Translations under genes and position numbers: made by a program
Shown here: positions 1 to 12,358 of the stretch, one piece after another
Numbering within the stretch: the first letter of the stretch is position 1
How the letters are laid out: each line of letters opens with the position of its first letter
Notes under the pieces: model-generated
Seen by the model: only the letters and a program-made list of their open reading frames with translations
The model's database searches: none
Told to the model about the DNA's origin: nothing
Assembly (NCBI RefSeq): GCF_004745075.1
Contig: NZ_RHFH01000004.1
Location: 124,001 to 188,000 of the forward strand
From: Brevibacterium sp. S111
GTDB lineage: Bacteria; Actinomycetota; Actinomycetes; Actinomycetales; Brevibacteriaceae
Length of the DNA: 64,000 nt
Direction of reading: 5' to 3'

Positions 1-408
1 CCCGAGGGCTTCGAGGCCGGCTTGATGCATATCGAGCCCGCGGGAGCCGATGGCGTCACCGCCGGGAAGAGCGACATGAGCGGCGCGCATACGAGCGGTG
101 AGCGGTCCGAGGACCGAGATGGAGGCGCGCATCGCGCGGACGAGTTCGTAGTCAGCTTGGATTCCGACTGCTGCGGGGACATCGATGCTGACGACTCCGT
201 CTTCGGAATCGTAGTCGACATCGCAGCCGAGGCGGACGAGGAGTTCGACCATGATCCTGACATCGAGGATCGCAGGGACATTCGTGATCGTCGTGCGCCC
301 CACAGCCAGCAGGCTCGCAGCCATGAGTTTGAGGACGCTGTTCTTCGCGCCTCGAACGTCGATGACACCGTCCAGTCGCGCCGGGCCGGTCAAACGGAAG
401 ACATCCAT
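1..408 (-). CDS. murA: UDP-N-acetylglucosamine 1-carboxyvinyltransferase, N-terminal part
   Basis: First committed step of peptidoglycan synthesis: transfer of enolpyruvate from PEP to UDP-GlcNAc in the cytosol. Only the first 136 residues lie in the window; the rest runs off the left edge. The translated start ([20 protein letters not shown], then [14 protein letters not shown]) carries the typical MurA N-terminus with the conserved Lys-Asn pair that contacts UDP-GlcNAc, followed by [13 protein letters not shown]. The PEP-loop Cys/Asp lies near this point and is not covered. ATG at 408 overlaps the stop of the DUF2550 gene (TGATG), so the two are translationally coupled. The order atpC-DUF2550-murA is common in Actinobacteria. 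Confidence 0.93.
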   Translation of the reverse strand, partial: MDVFRLTGPARLDGVIDVRGAKNSVLKLMAASLLAVGRTTITNVPAILDVRIMVELLVRLGCDVDYDSEDGVVSIDVPAAVGIQADYELVRAMRASISVLGPLTARMRAAHVALPGGDAIGSRGLDMHQAGLEALG

Positions 409-875
409 CAGGTGAAACGTCCCATCGTCGGGTTGAAGCCGGGAGGCGAGGATTCCAGCCATGAGGCCATCGTCGACAGTGATTCGGTATCCATCGCCAG
501 AGACACCGAGCGCGGACGACCATCCGCTTTGCCGTAGGAGCAGTCGACGACGACGGCGTCGGGCAGCACCGAATACTGTTCGCCCGATGTGGGTTTGCGG
601 CGGACCAAGATATCGAGGTCGGCACGCGGCAGCCTGAATGCTGCTCGCCTGGTCAGGGCGAAGACCGGGTACCAGTCCAAGGAGGCGACCGAGAACACGG
701 CCACGCCCAAACGCCAACGTGGGCGAGAAGAATACTCCTCGCCCACGTTGATGGAGCAGTCAAAGGCGCCCGAGAGCTTCGAGATCGACCTGCGTCGAAT
801 CGTCACAACGACGATGAGAGCAAGCGCAAGTCCTACCAACGAGAGCAGAACGATCAGCAGGACAGAAGGGTTCAC
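408..875 (-). CDS. DUF2550 family membrane protein
   Basis: A protein of about 155 residues with one N-terminal membrane helix (about residues 4-25: [20 protein letters not shown]), a short basic stretch, and a soluble domain with WRLGVAVFS and WYPVFAL motifs typical of DUF2550. Its function is unknown; the family is conserved in Actinobacteria immediately downstream of atpC. An in-frame ATG at 926 would overlap atpC by 29 nt, so the GTG at 875 is preferred, though its ribosome-binding site is weak. Its stop overlaps the murA start. Confidence 0.85.
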   Translation of the reverse strand: MNPSVLLIVLLSLVGLALALIVVVTIRRRSISKLSGAFDCSINVGEEYSSRPRWRLGVAVFSVASLDWYPVFALTRRAAFRLPRADLDILVRRKPTSGEQYSVLPDAVVVDCSYGKADGRPRSVSLAMDTESLSTMASWLESSPPGFNPTMGRFT

Positions 876-897
876 GGTTGCCAGTGTAACCTGCGGA

Positions 898-1158
898 TCA
901 GAGAAGTTCGGCCTGATCAGCGGCAATGATCACGCGGTTGTTCTCCACCGAGAGGAAACCACCATCGGCTTTGACCCTGATGGTGTCCTCTCCGGGCGTG
1001 AGAATCCGCGTTTCGCCGTCGGCGACGACCCCCAGCACGGGCTCGTGGCCCGGCAGGATGCCGATCTCGCCGTCGAGGGTACGGGCGATGACGCGCTTGG
1101 CCTCACCGACCCATACCTCGCGATCGGCAGCCACGACATTGACTTCAAGTGTCGCCAT
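898..1158 (-). CDS. atpC: F1Fo ATP synthase subunit epsilon (short form)
   Basis: Central-stalk subunit linking gamma to the c-ring. The 86 residues cover only the N-terminal beta-sandwich (GEIGILPGHEPVLG is the family signature). The C-terminal helical hairpin that acts as the inhibitory arm in longer homologues (about 130 residues) is absent. The protein ends naturally at a stop, so this is a short form and not a truncation. It starts 3 nt after atpD and is the last atp gene of the operon. Confidence 0.95.
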   Translation of the reverse strand: MATLEVNVVAADREVWVGEAKRVIARTLDGEIGILPGHEPVLGVVADGETRILTPGEDTIRVKADGGFLSVENNRVIIAADQAELL

Positions 1159-1161
1159 GGC

Positions 1162-3569
<2,408 letters not shown>

Positions 3570-3600
3570 CAGTTCTTCCTTTCGCCGTTACGGAACAGGT

Positions 3601-5235
3601 TCAACGCTTCTGCCGAACGATCTGCTCCTGCTCGACCTCGTCAGAGGAGGCCGTGGCGCTGTCTTCACTGCCGGCCTTCGACCCACCCTGATCCGAGCTG
3701 GCGAAGTTCTGCGAGAACTCGGCGAGCACATTCTTGAGCTCTTCGGCGGTGTCGTCATCGAGCTTGAGGGTCTCACGAATGGTCGTGAAGATGCCCGTCT
3801 TGCGTTCGATGTGGTCGTGCAGTTCGGATTCGAAGCGCAGAACGTCGTCGACCGGGATCTCGTCGAGGTAGCCGTTGGTACCGGCGAAGATCGACACGGT
3901 CTGCTTCTCGAACGGCATCGGAGTGTACTGACCCTGTTTGAGCAGTTCGGTCAGTCGAGCGCCACGGGCCAGATCGCGCTTCGTGGCATCATCGAGGTCG
4001 GAGGCGAACATCGCGAAGGCCTCGAGCGAACGGTACTGAGCCAGCGAGATCTTCAGCGTGCCCGAGACTCCCTTGAGAGCCTTCGTCTGAGCGGCACCAC
4101 CGACTCGCGACACGGACACACCGACGTCGACAGCAGGACGCTGACCGGCGTTGAAGAGGTCGGACTGCAGGAAGATCTGGCCGTCCGTGATCGAGATGAC
4201 GTTCGTCGGAATGAAGGCACCGACGTCATTGGCCTTCGTCTCGATGATCGGCAGACCGGTCATCGAACCGCCGCCGAGTTCATCGGAGAGCTTCGCACAG
4301 CGCTCGAGCAGACGCGAGTGCAGGTAGAACACGTCGCCCGGGTAGGCTTCACGGCCCGGCGGACGACGCAGCAGCAGCGACACGGCGCGGTAGGCTTCGG
4401 CCTGCTTCGACAGGTCATCGAACACGATGAGGACATGCTTGCCGTCATACATCCAGTGCTGGCCGATGGCCGAACCGGAGTAGGGAGCCAGGTATTTGTA
4501 GCCGGCGGGGTCCGAAGCGGGCGAGGACACGATGGTCGTGTACTCGAGAGCACCGGCCTCTTCCAGCGACCGGCGGACACCGGCGATGGTCGAGCCCTTC
4601 TGGCCCACGGCCACGTAGATGCAGCGCACCTGCTGCTTCGGGTCGCCGGTCGCCCAGTTGGCCTTCTGGTTGATGATGGTGTCGATCGCCAGCGCGGTCT
4701 TACCGGTCTTGCGGTCGCCGATGACCAGCTGACGCTGACCACGGCCGACGGGGATCATCGCGTCGATGCTCTTATACCCGGTCTGGAGAGGCTCGCGCAC
4801 CTCCTGCCGATCCATCACACCTGCGGCCTGGAGCTCGAGCTCACGACGACCGACGGTCTCGATGTCGCCGAGGCCGTCCACGGGACGACCCAGCGGATCG
4901 ACAACGCGACCGAGGTAGCCATCGCCGACGGGGATGGAGAGGACCTCTCCGGTGCGGTAGACGTCCTGTCCCTCGGCGACTCCGGAGAATTCACCGAGGA
5001 TGACGACGCCGATCTCACGCTCGTCGAGGTTCTGTGCCAGGCCCAGGGTTCCTTCTTCGAACCGCAGGAGCTCATTGGCCATGGTGCCGGGCAGACCCGA
5101 GACGTGGGCGATGCCGTCACCAGCGGTGACGACCTTGCCGACCTCGGCCTTTTCCGAGCTCTCGGGGTTGTACGAATCAACGAACTTCCCGAGAGCGTCC
5201 CGGATCTCTTCCGGGCGAATTGTCAGTTCCGCCAT
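3601..5235 (-). CDS. atpA: F1Fo ATP synthase subunit alpha
   Basis: Non-catalytic nucleotide-binding subunit of F1; 544 residues, with the P-loop GDRKTGKT near residue 173 and the alpha signature ending in [10 protein letters not shown]. The C-terminal extension past residue about 510 ([20 protein letters not shown]) is acidic and disordered, a known actinobacterial feature. ATG at 5235 with 81 nt before it to atpH. Confidence 0.99.
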   Translation of the reverse strand: MAELTIRPEEIRDALGKFVDSYNPESSEKAEVGKVVTAGDGIAHVSGLPGTMANELLRFEEGTLGLAQNLDEREIGVVILGEFSGVAEGQDVYRTGEVLSIPVGDGYLGRVVDPLGRPVDGLGDIETVGRRELELQAAGVMDRQEVREPLQTGYKSIDAMIPVGRGQRQLVIGDRKTGKTALAIDTIINQKANWATGDPKQQVRCIYVAVGQKGSTIAGVRRSLEEAGALEYTTIVSSPASDPAGYKYLAPYSGSAIGQHWMYDGKHVLIVFDDLSKQAEAYRAVSLLLRRPPGREAYPGDVFYLHSRLLERCAKLSDELGGGSMTGLPIIETKANDVGAFIPTNVISITDGQIFLQSDLFNAGQRPAVDVGVSVSRVGGAAQTKALKGVSGTLKISLAQYRSLEAFAMFASDLDDATKRDLARGARLTELLKQGQYTPMPFEKQTVSIFAGTNGYLDEIPVDDVLRFESELHDHIERKTGIFTTIRETLKLDDDTAEELKNVLAEFSQNFASSDQGGSKAGSEDSATASSDEVEQEQIVRQKR

Positions 5236-5316
5236 CTGGTTTCCCTGCTTCCTTTTCTCAAATCTTGCGTCCGACGACCGGTGGGCCGCCTATGCCGGAA
5301 AAGCCGGCCCCTAGTG

Positions 5317-6123
5317 TCAACCTGCGAGCTTGCGCTGCACATCGGCCAGTCGATCGGCCACGGTCGAGTTCATCATCTCGTCGCCGACCTGCACCCGGAC
5401 TCCCCCGATGACCTTGGGATCGACCTGGATATTGAGGACGAGTTCGCGGCCGTAGCTGGCTGACAGAGCTGCCCGCAGCCGTTCGGTCTGGGACTCGTTC
5501 AGCGGCTTGGCCACGGTTACGTCCGCAACCGAACGCTGCTGCCTGGCTGCGAGGATGTCGCTGTACTGGTCGAGAGCCTTCGCCACGCGCAGCCCGCGCG
5601 GGTGCAGCGCGACCTGCCCGACCAATGTGATGGTGTCAGGCTGAGCCTTACCCGACAGCAGGTCGGAGACGAGAGTCAGTTTGCTCTGCCCATCGGCCTG
5701 CGAATCGAGCGCCCGAGACAGCTCGTGGTCGGATTCCAGCAGACGCGCGAAGCGGAAGATCTCCTCTTCGACCTGGCCGAGCTGTCCGCCGGCTTGTGCG
5801 GCAGCGGCGATCGCCGTGACTCCGGCGACCTCCAGGCTGGTGACCAGGTCCTGGGTCCGCGCCCAACGACGGCCGACGGCCTCATCGCTGATCCGCAGAA
5901 CCGCATCCGTGATCCGAGTCGAGAACAGAGTCCGCAGCAGCTGCTGCTTCCTCTCGGCCGATTCGGACGAATCCGCCAAGGCTTTGCGCAGCGTGACGTT
6001 CTCGGCGAGAACTCCGACCACAGCCAGAGTGCCCTCGCCGATCTCACGCGGGTCTCCCCCGGAGATCTCGGAGTTCGCGGTCTCGAGGACGGCCTGCAGG
6101 GACAATCTGCTCGACTGGAGCAT
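5317..6123 (-). CDS. atpH: F1Fo ATP synthase subunit delta
   Basis: Peripheral-stalk subunit joining b to F1. About 268 residues, the long actinobacterial form with two helical segments and the C-terminal signature (VTVAKPLNESQTERLRAALS, then DPKVIGGVRVQVGDEMMNST). Two starts are possible: GTG at 6126 or ATG at 6123. ATG is preferred because the AAGGGGG motif then has better spacing, and it gives a TGATG overlap with the atpF stop. Confidence 0.97.
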   Translation of the reverse strand: MLQSSRLSLQAVLETANSEISGGDPREIGEGTLAVVGVLAENVTLRKALADSSESAERKQQLLRTLFSTRITDAVLRISDEAVGRRWARTQDLVTSLEVAGVTAIAAAAQAGGQLGQVEEEIFRFARLLESDHELSRALDSQADGQSKLTLVSDLLSGKAQPDTITLVGQVALHPRGLRVAKALDQYSDILAARQQRSVADVTVAKPLNESQTERLRAALSASYGRELVLNIQVDPKVIGGVRVQVGDEMMNSTVADRLADVQRKLAG

Positions 6124-6674
6124 CACGCCCCCTTGACCGGCTGCGCGGACGATTCGGACTCGAGATCGGAGATGAAGCGATCGACCACATTGGCTGAACG
6201 CTGGTCATCGGTGAGGGATTCGCCGACGATGCGAGAAGCCAGATCCGTGGCCAGTGAACCGACTTCCGAACGCAGCTGCACCATGGCGGACTGACGTTCG
6301 GCGTCGATCTGATTCTGAGCCGATGCGATGATGCGGTCAGCCTCGGAGTGAGCCTGCGCCTTCATCTCGGCGATGATCTGAGCGCCTTCTTCCTGAGCTT
6401 CGGCGCGCAGCCGTGCAGCTTCTGCACGACCGTCGGCGAGCTGCTTCTGATACTCGGCCAGAGCCTGATCGGCTTCGGCCTGCACCTTCTCGGCCTTCTC
6501 AATTCCGCCCTGGATGCGCGCAGCGCGCTCGTCGAGGGTCTTGTTGAAGGCCGGGAGGACGTACTTCCAGACAACCAGGAAGACGATCAGCAGGCAGACG
6601 GCACTCCAGACGATGTCGTACAGGCCCGGGAGAAGCGGGTTCTCCGCGGAGGCGACGATGGTTACCGGAGTCAT
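6123..6674 (-). CDS. atpF: F1Fo ATP synthase subunit b
   Basis: Peripheral stator stalk. It has one N-terminal membrane helix (IVWSAVCLLIVFLVVWKYV, about residues 19-38) and a long charged coiled coil (residues 45-160). 183 residues, normal for the family. ATG start 11 nt upstream of the atpE stop in operon order, and translationally coupled to atpH. Confidence 0.97.
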   Translation of the reverse strand: MTPVTIVASAENPLLPGLYDIVWSAVCLLIVFLVVWKYVLPAFNKTLDERAARIQGGIEKAEKVQAEADQALAEYQKQLADGRAEAARLRAEAQEEGAQIIAEMKAQAHSEADRIIASAQNQIDAERQSAMVQLRSEVGSLATDLASRIVGESLTDDQRSANVVDRFISDLESESSAQPVKGA

Positions 6675-6685
6675 ATCTCAGTGCC

Positions 6686-6919
<234 letters not shown>

Positions 6920-6993
6920 CTATTCCTTTCATAATGGAGTCGGGTGGTTGGCCCGACCGTGCAACTCGTGAGTTACGGATCTTGGGAGCTGAC

Positions 6994-7806
6994 TCAGTGT
7001 TCTTCCGAGACAGCCGAATTGATGTAGACGCAGGCGAGCAGGGCGAAGATGTACGCCTGCAGGACCACGACCAGCATTTCGAGGAGGAAGACGAACATTC
7101 CTCCGGCGAAAGTCAGGATCGAGAAGAACTGGAAGCCGTTCGAGGCATCGAAGAGGAAGAAGCTCGTGGCCGAGAAGCAGAGGACGAGCAGCAGGTGGCC
7201 GACCATCATGTTTGCGAAGAGTCGGATTGCCAGTGTGAACGGCTGCGTCACGAACTTCGTGATGAATTCGATCGGAATGAGCAGGATGTGCATGGCCGGC
7301 GGAACACCGGGCAGGACGAGAGCGTCCTTGAGGTAGCGGCCGAAGCCCTTCTGTGCAATGCCGGCCCAGTGATAGGTGACGTAGACAGCGAGGGTGGCCA
7401 CGAGGGGCAGACCGATGACACCGGTACCCGGCATGTTGAGGAACGGAATGAGCTTCGTGACGTTCCAGAACAGGATTCCGAAGAAGAGAGCCACGATGAG
7501 CGGCATGAACTTCTTCGCTCTCTCCTTGCCCATCGTGTCTTCGGCGATGCCGACAGTGACGAATTCCATGGCCAGTTCCAAGGTCGACTGGAAACGACTG
7601 GGGACGAGCTTCATGCGCTTGGCCCACACCGCGAGGATGATGACGACGGCGATCGTCGCCAGGAGGCGGATGAGCATCACTCGGTTCATCTCGAATGGAG
7701 TGCCCTCGAAGAGGAACGATGCCGGGAAGAACTCCGACATCGAAGGAGCGTGGTAGCCACCTTCTGCAGCATTGATCATTGTGTTCGCGGCGTTAAGAGT
7801 TCCCAC
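6994..7806 (-). CDS. atpB: F1Fo ATP synthase subunit a
   Basis: Membrane stator subunit that forms the proton half-channels. 270 residues with several membrane helices; the essential Arg lies in FTLAIRLFANMMVGHLLL. GTG start at 7806 with a GGGAGAG motif about 10 nt upstream. First gene of the compact atp operon. The 287-nt gap in front of it probably carries the operon promoter. Confidence 0.97.
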   Translation of the reverse strand: MGTLNAANTMINAAEGGYHAPSMSEFFPASFLFEGTPFEMNRVMLIRLLATIAVVIILAVWAKRMKLVPSRFQSTLELAMEFVTVGIAEDTMGKERAKKFMPLIVALFFGILFWNVTKLIPFLNMPGTGVIGLPLVATLAVYVTYHWAGIAQKGFGRYLKDALVLPGVPPAMHILLIPIEFITKFVTQPFTLAIRLFANMMVGHLLLVLCFSATSFFLFDASNGFQFFSILTFAGGMFVFLLEMLVVVLQAYIFALLACVYINSAVSEEH

Positions 7807-7926
7807 GTTGTAAATTCTCTCCCATGGTCAAGGGCCCTGATGGCCTGGCCTTGGCCGTGCGCTTACAGCACGGCGTGAGGTTCAGGAGCGACAGAGGGCG
7901 CAGATACGCCCTAGCACCGGGTCTAC

Positions 7927-7965
7927 TCTACCAATTGTAGAGAGTCACCGACAAATTCATCAGGC
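7927..7965 (-). promoter_or_regulatory. candidate atp operon promoter
   Basis: In the 287-nt gap between the atpI-like gene and atpB, the minus strand has TACAAT (positions 7939-7934), a good -10 hexamer. A poor -35 (CTGATG-like) lies about 18 nt further upstream. No other structure is evident in this gap. A separate promoter here would let atpBEFHAGDC be transcribed apart from the upstream wecA/atpI genes. Confidence 0.35.
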
Positions 7966-8093
7966 TTGTCTGTGCAATTTCTGTCAGCGATTGCGCTCAA
8001 CACGTCATTCACCGGGGATCCCGACCCGCGGCACGGAGACCGAGCACCTTTCGGCACAGGTTCGCACCGTCGTCATCTGCGTTGTGCGGCGGG

Positions 8094-8540
8094 CTATCCG
8101 GCATCGGGATCGACGTACGGAACTCGCCCTTTGACGACCGTGAGCGCCTCGACGATCGAGGTGGAGAGGACCGCGACGACGATGGTGAAGAAGGCGACCG
8201 TGCCGTCGAGCCACGTCGCGTCCTTGATCCGCCAGATGACGATCATGAAGATGAAGGCCTTGAACAGGAACCCGACGCCGAGGAGCCCGGCGATGGTCGT
8301 CAGTCCCATGTTCCGTCCGAGGTACATGATGACCAGAGTGACGATGATGAACACGGCGGCCAATCCCCCGCCGACGGCTCCGCCGAGGAGTCCGGTGGAG
8401 CCCGACACCAGCCACCCGATGCCCATGCCCAGCGCCGCGACAACGAGGACGAGGATGATGCCGCGGATGAGCAGCGTCCTCCAGACCCGGGTCCAGGCGG
8501 CTTCGACTTCGGTTTCTGGTCGTGAGGTCGGATCTGTCAC
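8094..8540 (-). CDS. AtpI-like small membrane protein
   Basis: 148 residues with four predicted membrane segments (about residues 25-45, 50-72, 80-104, 112-132). In position (immediately upstream of atpB) and topology it matches the actinobacterial AtpI/ATP synthase protein I group, implicated in c-ring assembly or Mg2+ handling; sequence conservation in this family is weak. GTG start overlaps the wecA stop by 4 nt (GTGA) behind a GAGGAAA ribosome-binding site. Confidence 0.75.
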   Translation of the reverse strand: MTDPTSRPETEVEAAWTRVWRTLLIRGIILVLVVAALGMGIGWLVSGSTGLLGGAVGGGLAAVFIIVTLVIMYLGRNMGLTTIAGLLGVGFLFKAFIFMIVIWRIKDATWLDGTVAFFTIVVAVLSTSIVEALTVVKGRVPYVDPDAG

Positions 8541-9646
8541 GAGATTTCCTCTCTGGCTTTCTGACGCATACGCAGGGGGTAGAAGGTGAAGACCAGGGTC
8601 ACGGCGAACAGCCCTCCGACGATGCCGAGGACGAACAGCCAGCTCCGGAAGAGCAGCAGCACGGATCCGAACGCGATGAGCGCCGTCCAGGTGTAGAGGA
8701 TGAGAACCGCTCGGGCGTGCGAATGGCCGAGCCGCAGCATCCGATGGTGGAGGTGCTTGGCGTCGGCGGAGAACGGCGACTGCCCTGCCCGCAGCCGCCG
8801 GACGACAGCCAGGGCGAGATCGAGCAGCGGCAGGAACATCACAGCGATGGGCAGGATGATCGGCATGAACGTCGCGAAGGCACGCTCCTGTCCGATGAGT
8901 GCAGGATCGACCTGTCCGGTCACGCGAATCGTCGAAGCGGCGAGCAGAAGCCCGATGAGCATCGAACCGGAGTCGCCCATGAAGATTCTGGCCGGGTTGA
9001 AGTTATGCGGCAGGAAGCCGAGGCACGTTCCCACGAGGATCGCGATGATGAGCGAGGCGAGGTTCGCGTAGGACTCCGGGGAGGCGTCGCGGGCCAGCCA
9101 ATAGGAGTAGATGAAGAACGCGCTGCCGCCGATGGCGACGACCCCAGCGGCGAGGCCGTCGAGCCCGTCGACGAAATTCACTGCATTGATCGTGACGAGG
9201 ACGACGAGCACGGTGATGATGATCGACATGCGCGGAGAACCGATGATGACTCCGCCGAAGGGAATCGAGAGCAGGGCAACGCCCTTGATCGCCATGAAGC
9301 CGGCAGCCAGAGCCTGCCCGGCGAGCTTCGCCATCCAATGCAGGTCCCAGATATCGTCGATGACTCCCAGCAGGCACAGCAGGCCCGCGGCTCCGGCAAC
9401 ACCGATGATCGGTCCCATCTCGACGAAGATGCGCTGCAGGAACGGCATCTGGGAGGCGAATACGAGCCCCGCCAGCAGTCCGCCGAACATCGCCACTCCC
9501 CCCAGCCTCGGCGTCGGCACCGAATGCACGTCGCGATCCCGCAGGGGTGAGAAGATCCGCCCGCGTTCGGCGACCCGCTTGACCATCGGAGTCAAGAGGT
9601 ACGCCACCAGGGCGGAGACGATGAGGATGACGAGGTAGGCGCGCAC
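8537..9646 (-). CDS. wecA: undecaprenyl/decaprenyl-phosphate GlcNAc-1-phosphate transferase (MraY/WecA family)
   Basis: Transfers a sugar-1-phosphate from a UDP-sugar to polyprenyl phosphate at the inner face of the membrane, starting cell-wall glycan linkage units. 369 residues, about ten membrane helices, with the family motifs VIDDIWDL, NAVNFVDGLDGLAAGV, FMGDSGSM and the HLHHRM motif. GTG start directly after the stop of the YrdC gene (TGAGTG). The substrate is inferred from family. Confidence 0.9.
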   Translation of the reverse strand: MRAYLVILIVSALVAYLLTPMVKRVAERGRIFSPLRDRDVHSVPTPRLGGVAMFGGLLAGLVFASQMPFLQRIFVEMGPIIGVAGAAGLLCLLGVIDDIWDLHWMAKLAGQALAAGFMAIKGVALLSIPFGGVIIGSPRMSIIITVLVVLVTINAVNFVDGLDGLAAGVVAIGGSAFFIYSYWLARDASPESYANLASLIIAILVGTCLGFLPHNFNPARIFMGDSGSMLIGLLLAASTIRVTGQVDPALIGQERAFATFMPIILPIAVMFLPLLDLALAVVRRLRAGQSPFSADAKHLHHRMLRLGHSHARAVLILYTWTALIAFGSVLLLFRSWLFVLGIVGGLFAVTLVFTFYPLRMRQKAREEIS

Positions 9647-10297
9647 TCAGCCGTCCAGGTCGATGAGTTCGGGGACGATCTCGCACAGCTCTTCCGCGCC
9701 GATGGGTCCGCGCCGGAGGATGCGCGGCACGTCGCCGCTGAGGTCGACGATGGTCGAGGACATCAGCGATTCGCGGGTTCCCCCGTCGACGTAGATATCG
9801 ACGTCTTCGCCGAGCATCTCCTGGGCCTCATCTGCAGTGGTCGCCGCGGGACGTCCGGAGATGTTCGCACTCGAAACCGCGAGCGGTCCGGTGCGGCCCA
9901 GCAGTGCCAGAGCGTATTCGTCATCAGGCATGCGCACGGCCACGGTTCCGTGCGTGTCACCGAGATCCCAGTCCAGAGAGGGCTGTGCGTTGGCGATGAT
10001 CGTCAGCGGACCCGGCCAGAAACGGGCCGTGAGTGCCAGAAGCCTCTCATCGACTCCGTCGACGAGTCCGAAGATGGTCTCCGACCGTGGGACGAGCACC
10101 GGTGGAGGCATGTCCCGTCCGCGCCCCTTCGCCGCCAGCAGCGCCGCCACGGCCGCGGCGCTGAAGGCATCGGCGGCGATCCCATAGACGGTGTCGGTCG
10201 GGATGACGAGCAGGTTGCCGGTGTCGACGACGCGTGCGCACTCGTCGAACACGAGGTCGCGGATGTCGGCTTGGGTGACGTCGAATCGTCTCGACAC
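9647..10297 (-). CDS. L-threonylcarbamoyladenylate synthase (Sua5/YciO/YrdC family)
   Basis: Makes threonylcarbamoyl-AMP for the t6A37 modification of ANN-decoding tRNAs. 216 residues with the YrdC fold signatures: PTDTVYGIAADAF, KGRGRDMPPPVLV (Lys/Arg nucleotide-binding loop), RFWPGPLTII and AVSSANISGRPA. It sits between prmC and wecA, a usual actinobacterial arrangement (prfA-prmC-yrdC-wecA-atp). Confidence 0.94.
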   Translation of the reverse strand: MSRRFDVTQADIRDLVFDECARVVDTGNLLVIPTDTVYGIAADAFSAAAVAALLAAKGRGRDMPPPVLVPRSETIFGLVDGVDERLLALTARFWPGPLTIIANAQPSLDWDLGDTHGTVAVRMPDDEYALALLGRTGPLAVSSANISGRPAATTADEAQEMLGEDVDIYVDGGTRESLMSSTIVDLSGDVPRILRRGPIGAEELCEIVPELIDLDG

Positions 10298-10373
10298 GAG
10301 TTCTCCGTTTCGAATCTCTGGGCTGTGGCTTCGATGACTCTGCGTTTCAGCGGTGGTGCCGCATCGTCATCAG

Positions 10374-11255
10374 TCATTCCTCCGTCTGCCGGCGTGCCAC
10401 CGTATAGCGGTCGCGTCCAGTGTAGTCCTGGTGAGTGACGGCAGCTGTCAGGCTGGCCGTCGTCGCAAGCAGCTCGCGGACGCCGGGGCCCTGTTCTTCG
10501 CTGTGTTCCATGAGGAAGAGTCCGCCGGGCCGGAGGAGCTGCAGAGCCTGGGCGATGATGAGCTCAGGCGTTTCCAACCCGTCCTCACCCCCGTAGAGCG
10601 CGGCGGCGGGATCGTGACCGGCAACCTCGGGATCGCGGGGAATCGCTGCGTTCGGAACATAGGGAGGATTCGTCACCACGACATCGGCCCGCCCGAGCAG
10701 TTCCGGACGCCCGTGTGTGAGTGTCGTCGCATCCGCGTGGACGAATTCGACACTCGAATCGCCGAGGCGGGTGTGATCGAGGTTCGTCCGTGCCCAGTCG
10801 AGGGCGTCGGCTTCGCGCTCGACACCGATCACAACGGCGCCGTTGTGTTCGGTCGCCACGGACAGAGTGATCGCGCCCGAACCCGAACACAGGTCGATGA
10901 CGAACGGGGGCCGTTCTCCGCTCAGCTCCGCGAGTTCTGCGAGCACCGCTCCGGCGAGCAGTTCGGTTTCCGGTCTGGGGACGAACACCCCGGGGCCCAC
11001 CCGCAGTTCGAGGTGGCGGAAGTGGGCGATGCCGGTGAGATGCTGCAGCGGGATCCGCTGCCGTCGCAGTTCGCACAGTCGTGCGAATTCCGCAGTCGTC
11101 TCTGCGGGGACGATGTCGTCGAAGAGCCGACGACGGCTGAGCACGGTTCGGTCGATGTGCCAGGCGTGAGCGAGCAGCTCGACGGCGTCTGCCTCGGGGG
11201 TGGCGATTCCCGCCTCGGAGAAGAGGGCGATGCCGCCGCGCAGGACGTCGCTCAC
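10374..11255 (-). CDS. prmC: peptide chain release factor N5-glutamine methyltransferase
   Basis: Methylates the Gln of the GGQ motif in release factors, using SAM. Helical N-terminal domain, then a Rossmann fold with VIDLCSGSGAI (SAM site) and the catalytic NPPYVP. The reading frame stays open far upstream, into prfA, but that stretch is antisense-like low complexity. GTG at 11255 gives a normal N-terminus and about 293 residues; no strong ribosome-binding site is visible. It follows prfA, its substrate gene, by 25 nt. Confidence 0.93.
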   Translation of the reverse strand: MSDVLRGGIALFSEAGIATPEADAVELLAHAWHIDRTVLSRRRLFDDIVPAETTAEFARLCELRRQRIPLQHLTGIAHFRHLELRVGPGVFVPRPETELLAGAVLAELAELSGERPPFVIDLCSGSGAITLSVATEHNGAVVIGVEREADALDWARTNLDHTRLGDSSVEFVHADATTLTHGRPELLGRADVVVTNPPYVPNAAIPRDPEVAGHDPAAALYGGEDGLETPELIIAQALQLLRPGGLFLMEHSEEQGPGVRELLATTASLTAAVTHQDYTGRDRYTVARRQTEE

Positions 11256-11280
11256 GCGTGCGGGTGTGACGGTGTCCAGC

Positions 11281-12357
11281 TCAGTCTCCCAGTGCGTCCA
11301 GGCGTGCGGCCTTGTCCGCTTCGCGGCAGGAGCCGATGACGGGGTCGAGGTCTCCGCCGAGCACCTGGTCGAGGTTGTAGGCCTTGTACCCGGTGCGGTG
11401 GTCGGTGATCCGGTTCTCCGGGAAGTTATAGGTGCGGATCCGTTCGGATCGGTCGACGGTGCGGACCTGGGAGCGGCGGATGTCGGCGGCTTCAGCGGCG
11501 GCTTCCTCGGCCTGTTTGGCCAGGATCCGAGCCCGGAGCATGCGCATGGCCGCATCCTTGTTCTGCAGCTGCGACTTCTCGTTCTGACAGCTCGCGGTGA
11601 TGCCGGTGGGCAGGTGGGTGATGCGCACGGCCGAGTCAGTGGTGTTCACGGACTGACCGCCCGGTCCCGAGGACCGGTAGACGTCGATGCGCAGATCGTG
11701 TTCGTCCAGCTGGATCTCTTCGGGCTCGTCGACTTCGGGGAAGACGAGCACTCCGGCGGCTGAGGTGTGGATGCGGCCCTGGGACTCGGTGACGGGCACG
11801 CGTTGGACGCGGTGGACTCCGCCTTCGAACTTCAACCAGCCGTAGGCACCTTCGTCCTTCGCTTTGACGGCCATGCTGACGTCCTTGTATCCGCCGAGGT
11901 CGGAGTGCGTGGCATCGAGGATCTGGCTCGACCAGCCGCGCGAATCGATCCACCGCTGATACATGCGCAGCAGATCTGCGGCGAAGAGTGCGGATTCGTC
12001 GCCGCCCTCCCCCGCTTTGATCTCGATGATCGCTTCGCGTGCGTCATCGGGGTCCCTGGGCACGAGGAGGTCTTTGAGCTCACCCTCGACGTTCTCCATC
12101 TCCACGGACAGACGTTTGGCTTCCGCGGCGAAATCATCATCATCGTCGGCCAGTTCCACGGCTGCGGCGTGGTCGGCCTCGAGTTGGGCGAAGCGCCGGG
12201 CGGCCGCGGCGACTCTTTCGAGTTCCGCGTACCGCCTGGTCAGCTTCTTCGCCCGGCCGGCGTCAGCATGCACGGCGGGGTCGGAGAGTTCCTCCTGCAC
12301 CCGCGCATGCTCATCGAGCAGTGCGCTGACGCTGGCCGTGAGGGTGTCGTCGGCCAT
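11281..12357 (-). CDS. prfA: peptide chain release factor 1
   Basis: Terminates translation at UAA and UAG. 358 residues with the GGQ tripeptide in SGPGGQSVN (the target of PrmC), the codon-recognition region, and [23 protein letters not shown] start 1 nt after the rho stop, so probably co-transcribed with rho and prmC. Confidence 0.98.
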   Translation of the reverse strand: MADDTLTASVSALLDEHARVQEELSDPAVHADAGRAKKLTRRYAELERVAAAARRFAQLEADHAAAVELADDDDDFAAEAKRLSVEMENVEGELKDLLVPRDPDDAREAIIEIKAGEGGDESALFAADLLRMYQRWIDSRGWSSQILDATHSDLGGYKDVSMAVKAKDEGAYGWLKFEGGVHRVQRVPVTESQGRIHTSAAGVLVFPEVDEPEEIQLDEHDLRIDVYRSSGPGGQSVNTTDSAVRITHLPTGITASCQNEKSQLQNKDAAMRMLRARILAKQAEEAAAEAADIRRSQVRTVDRSERIRTYNFPENRITDHRTGYKAYNLDQVLGGDLDPVIGSCREADKAARLDALGD

Positions 12358-12358
12358 C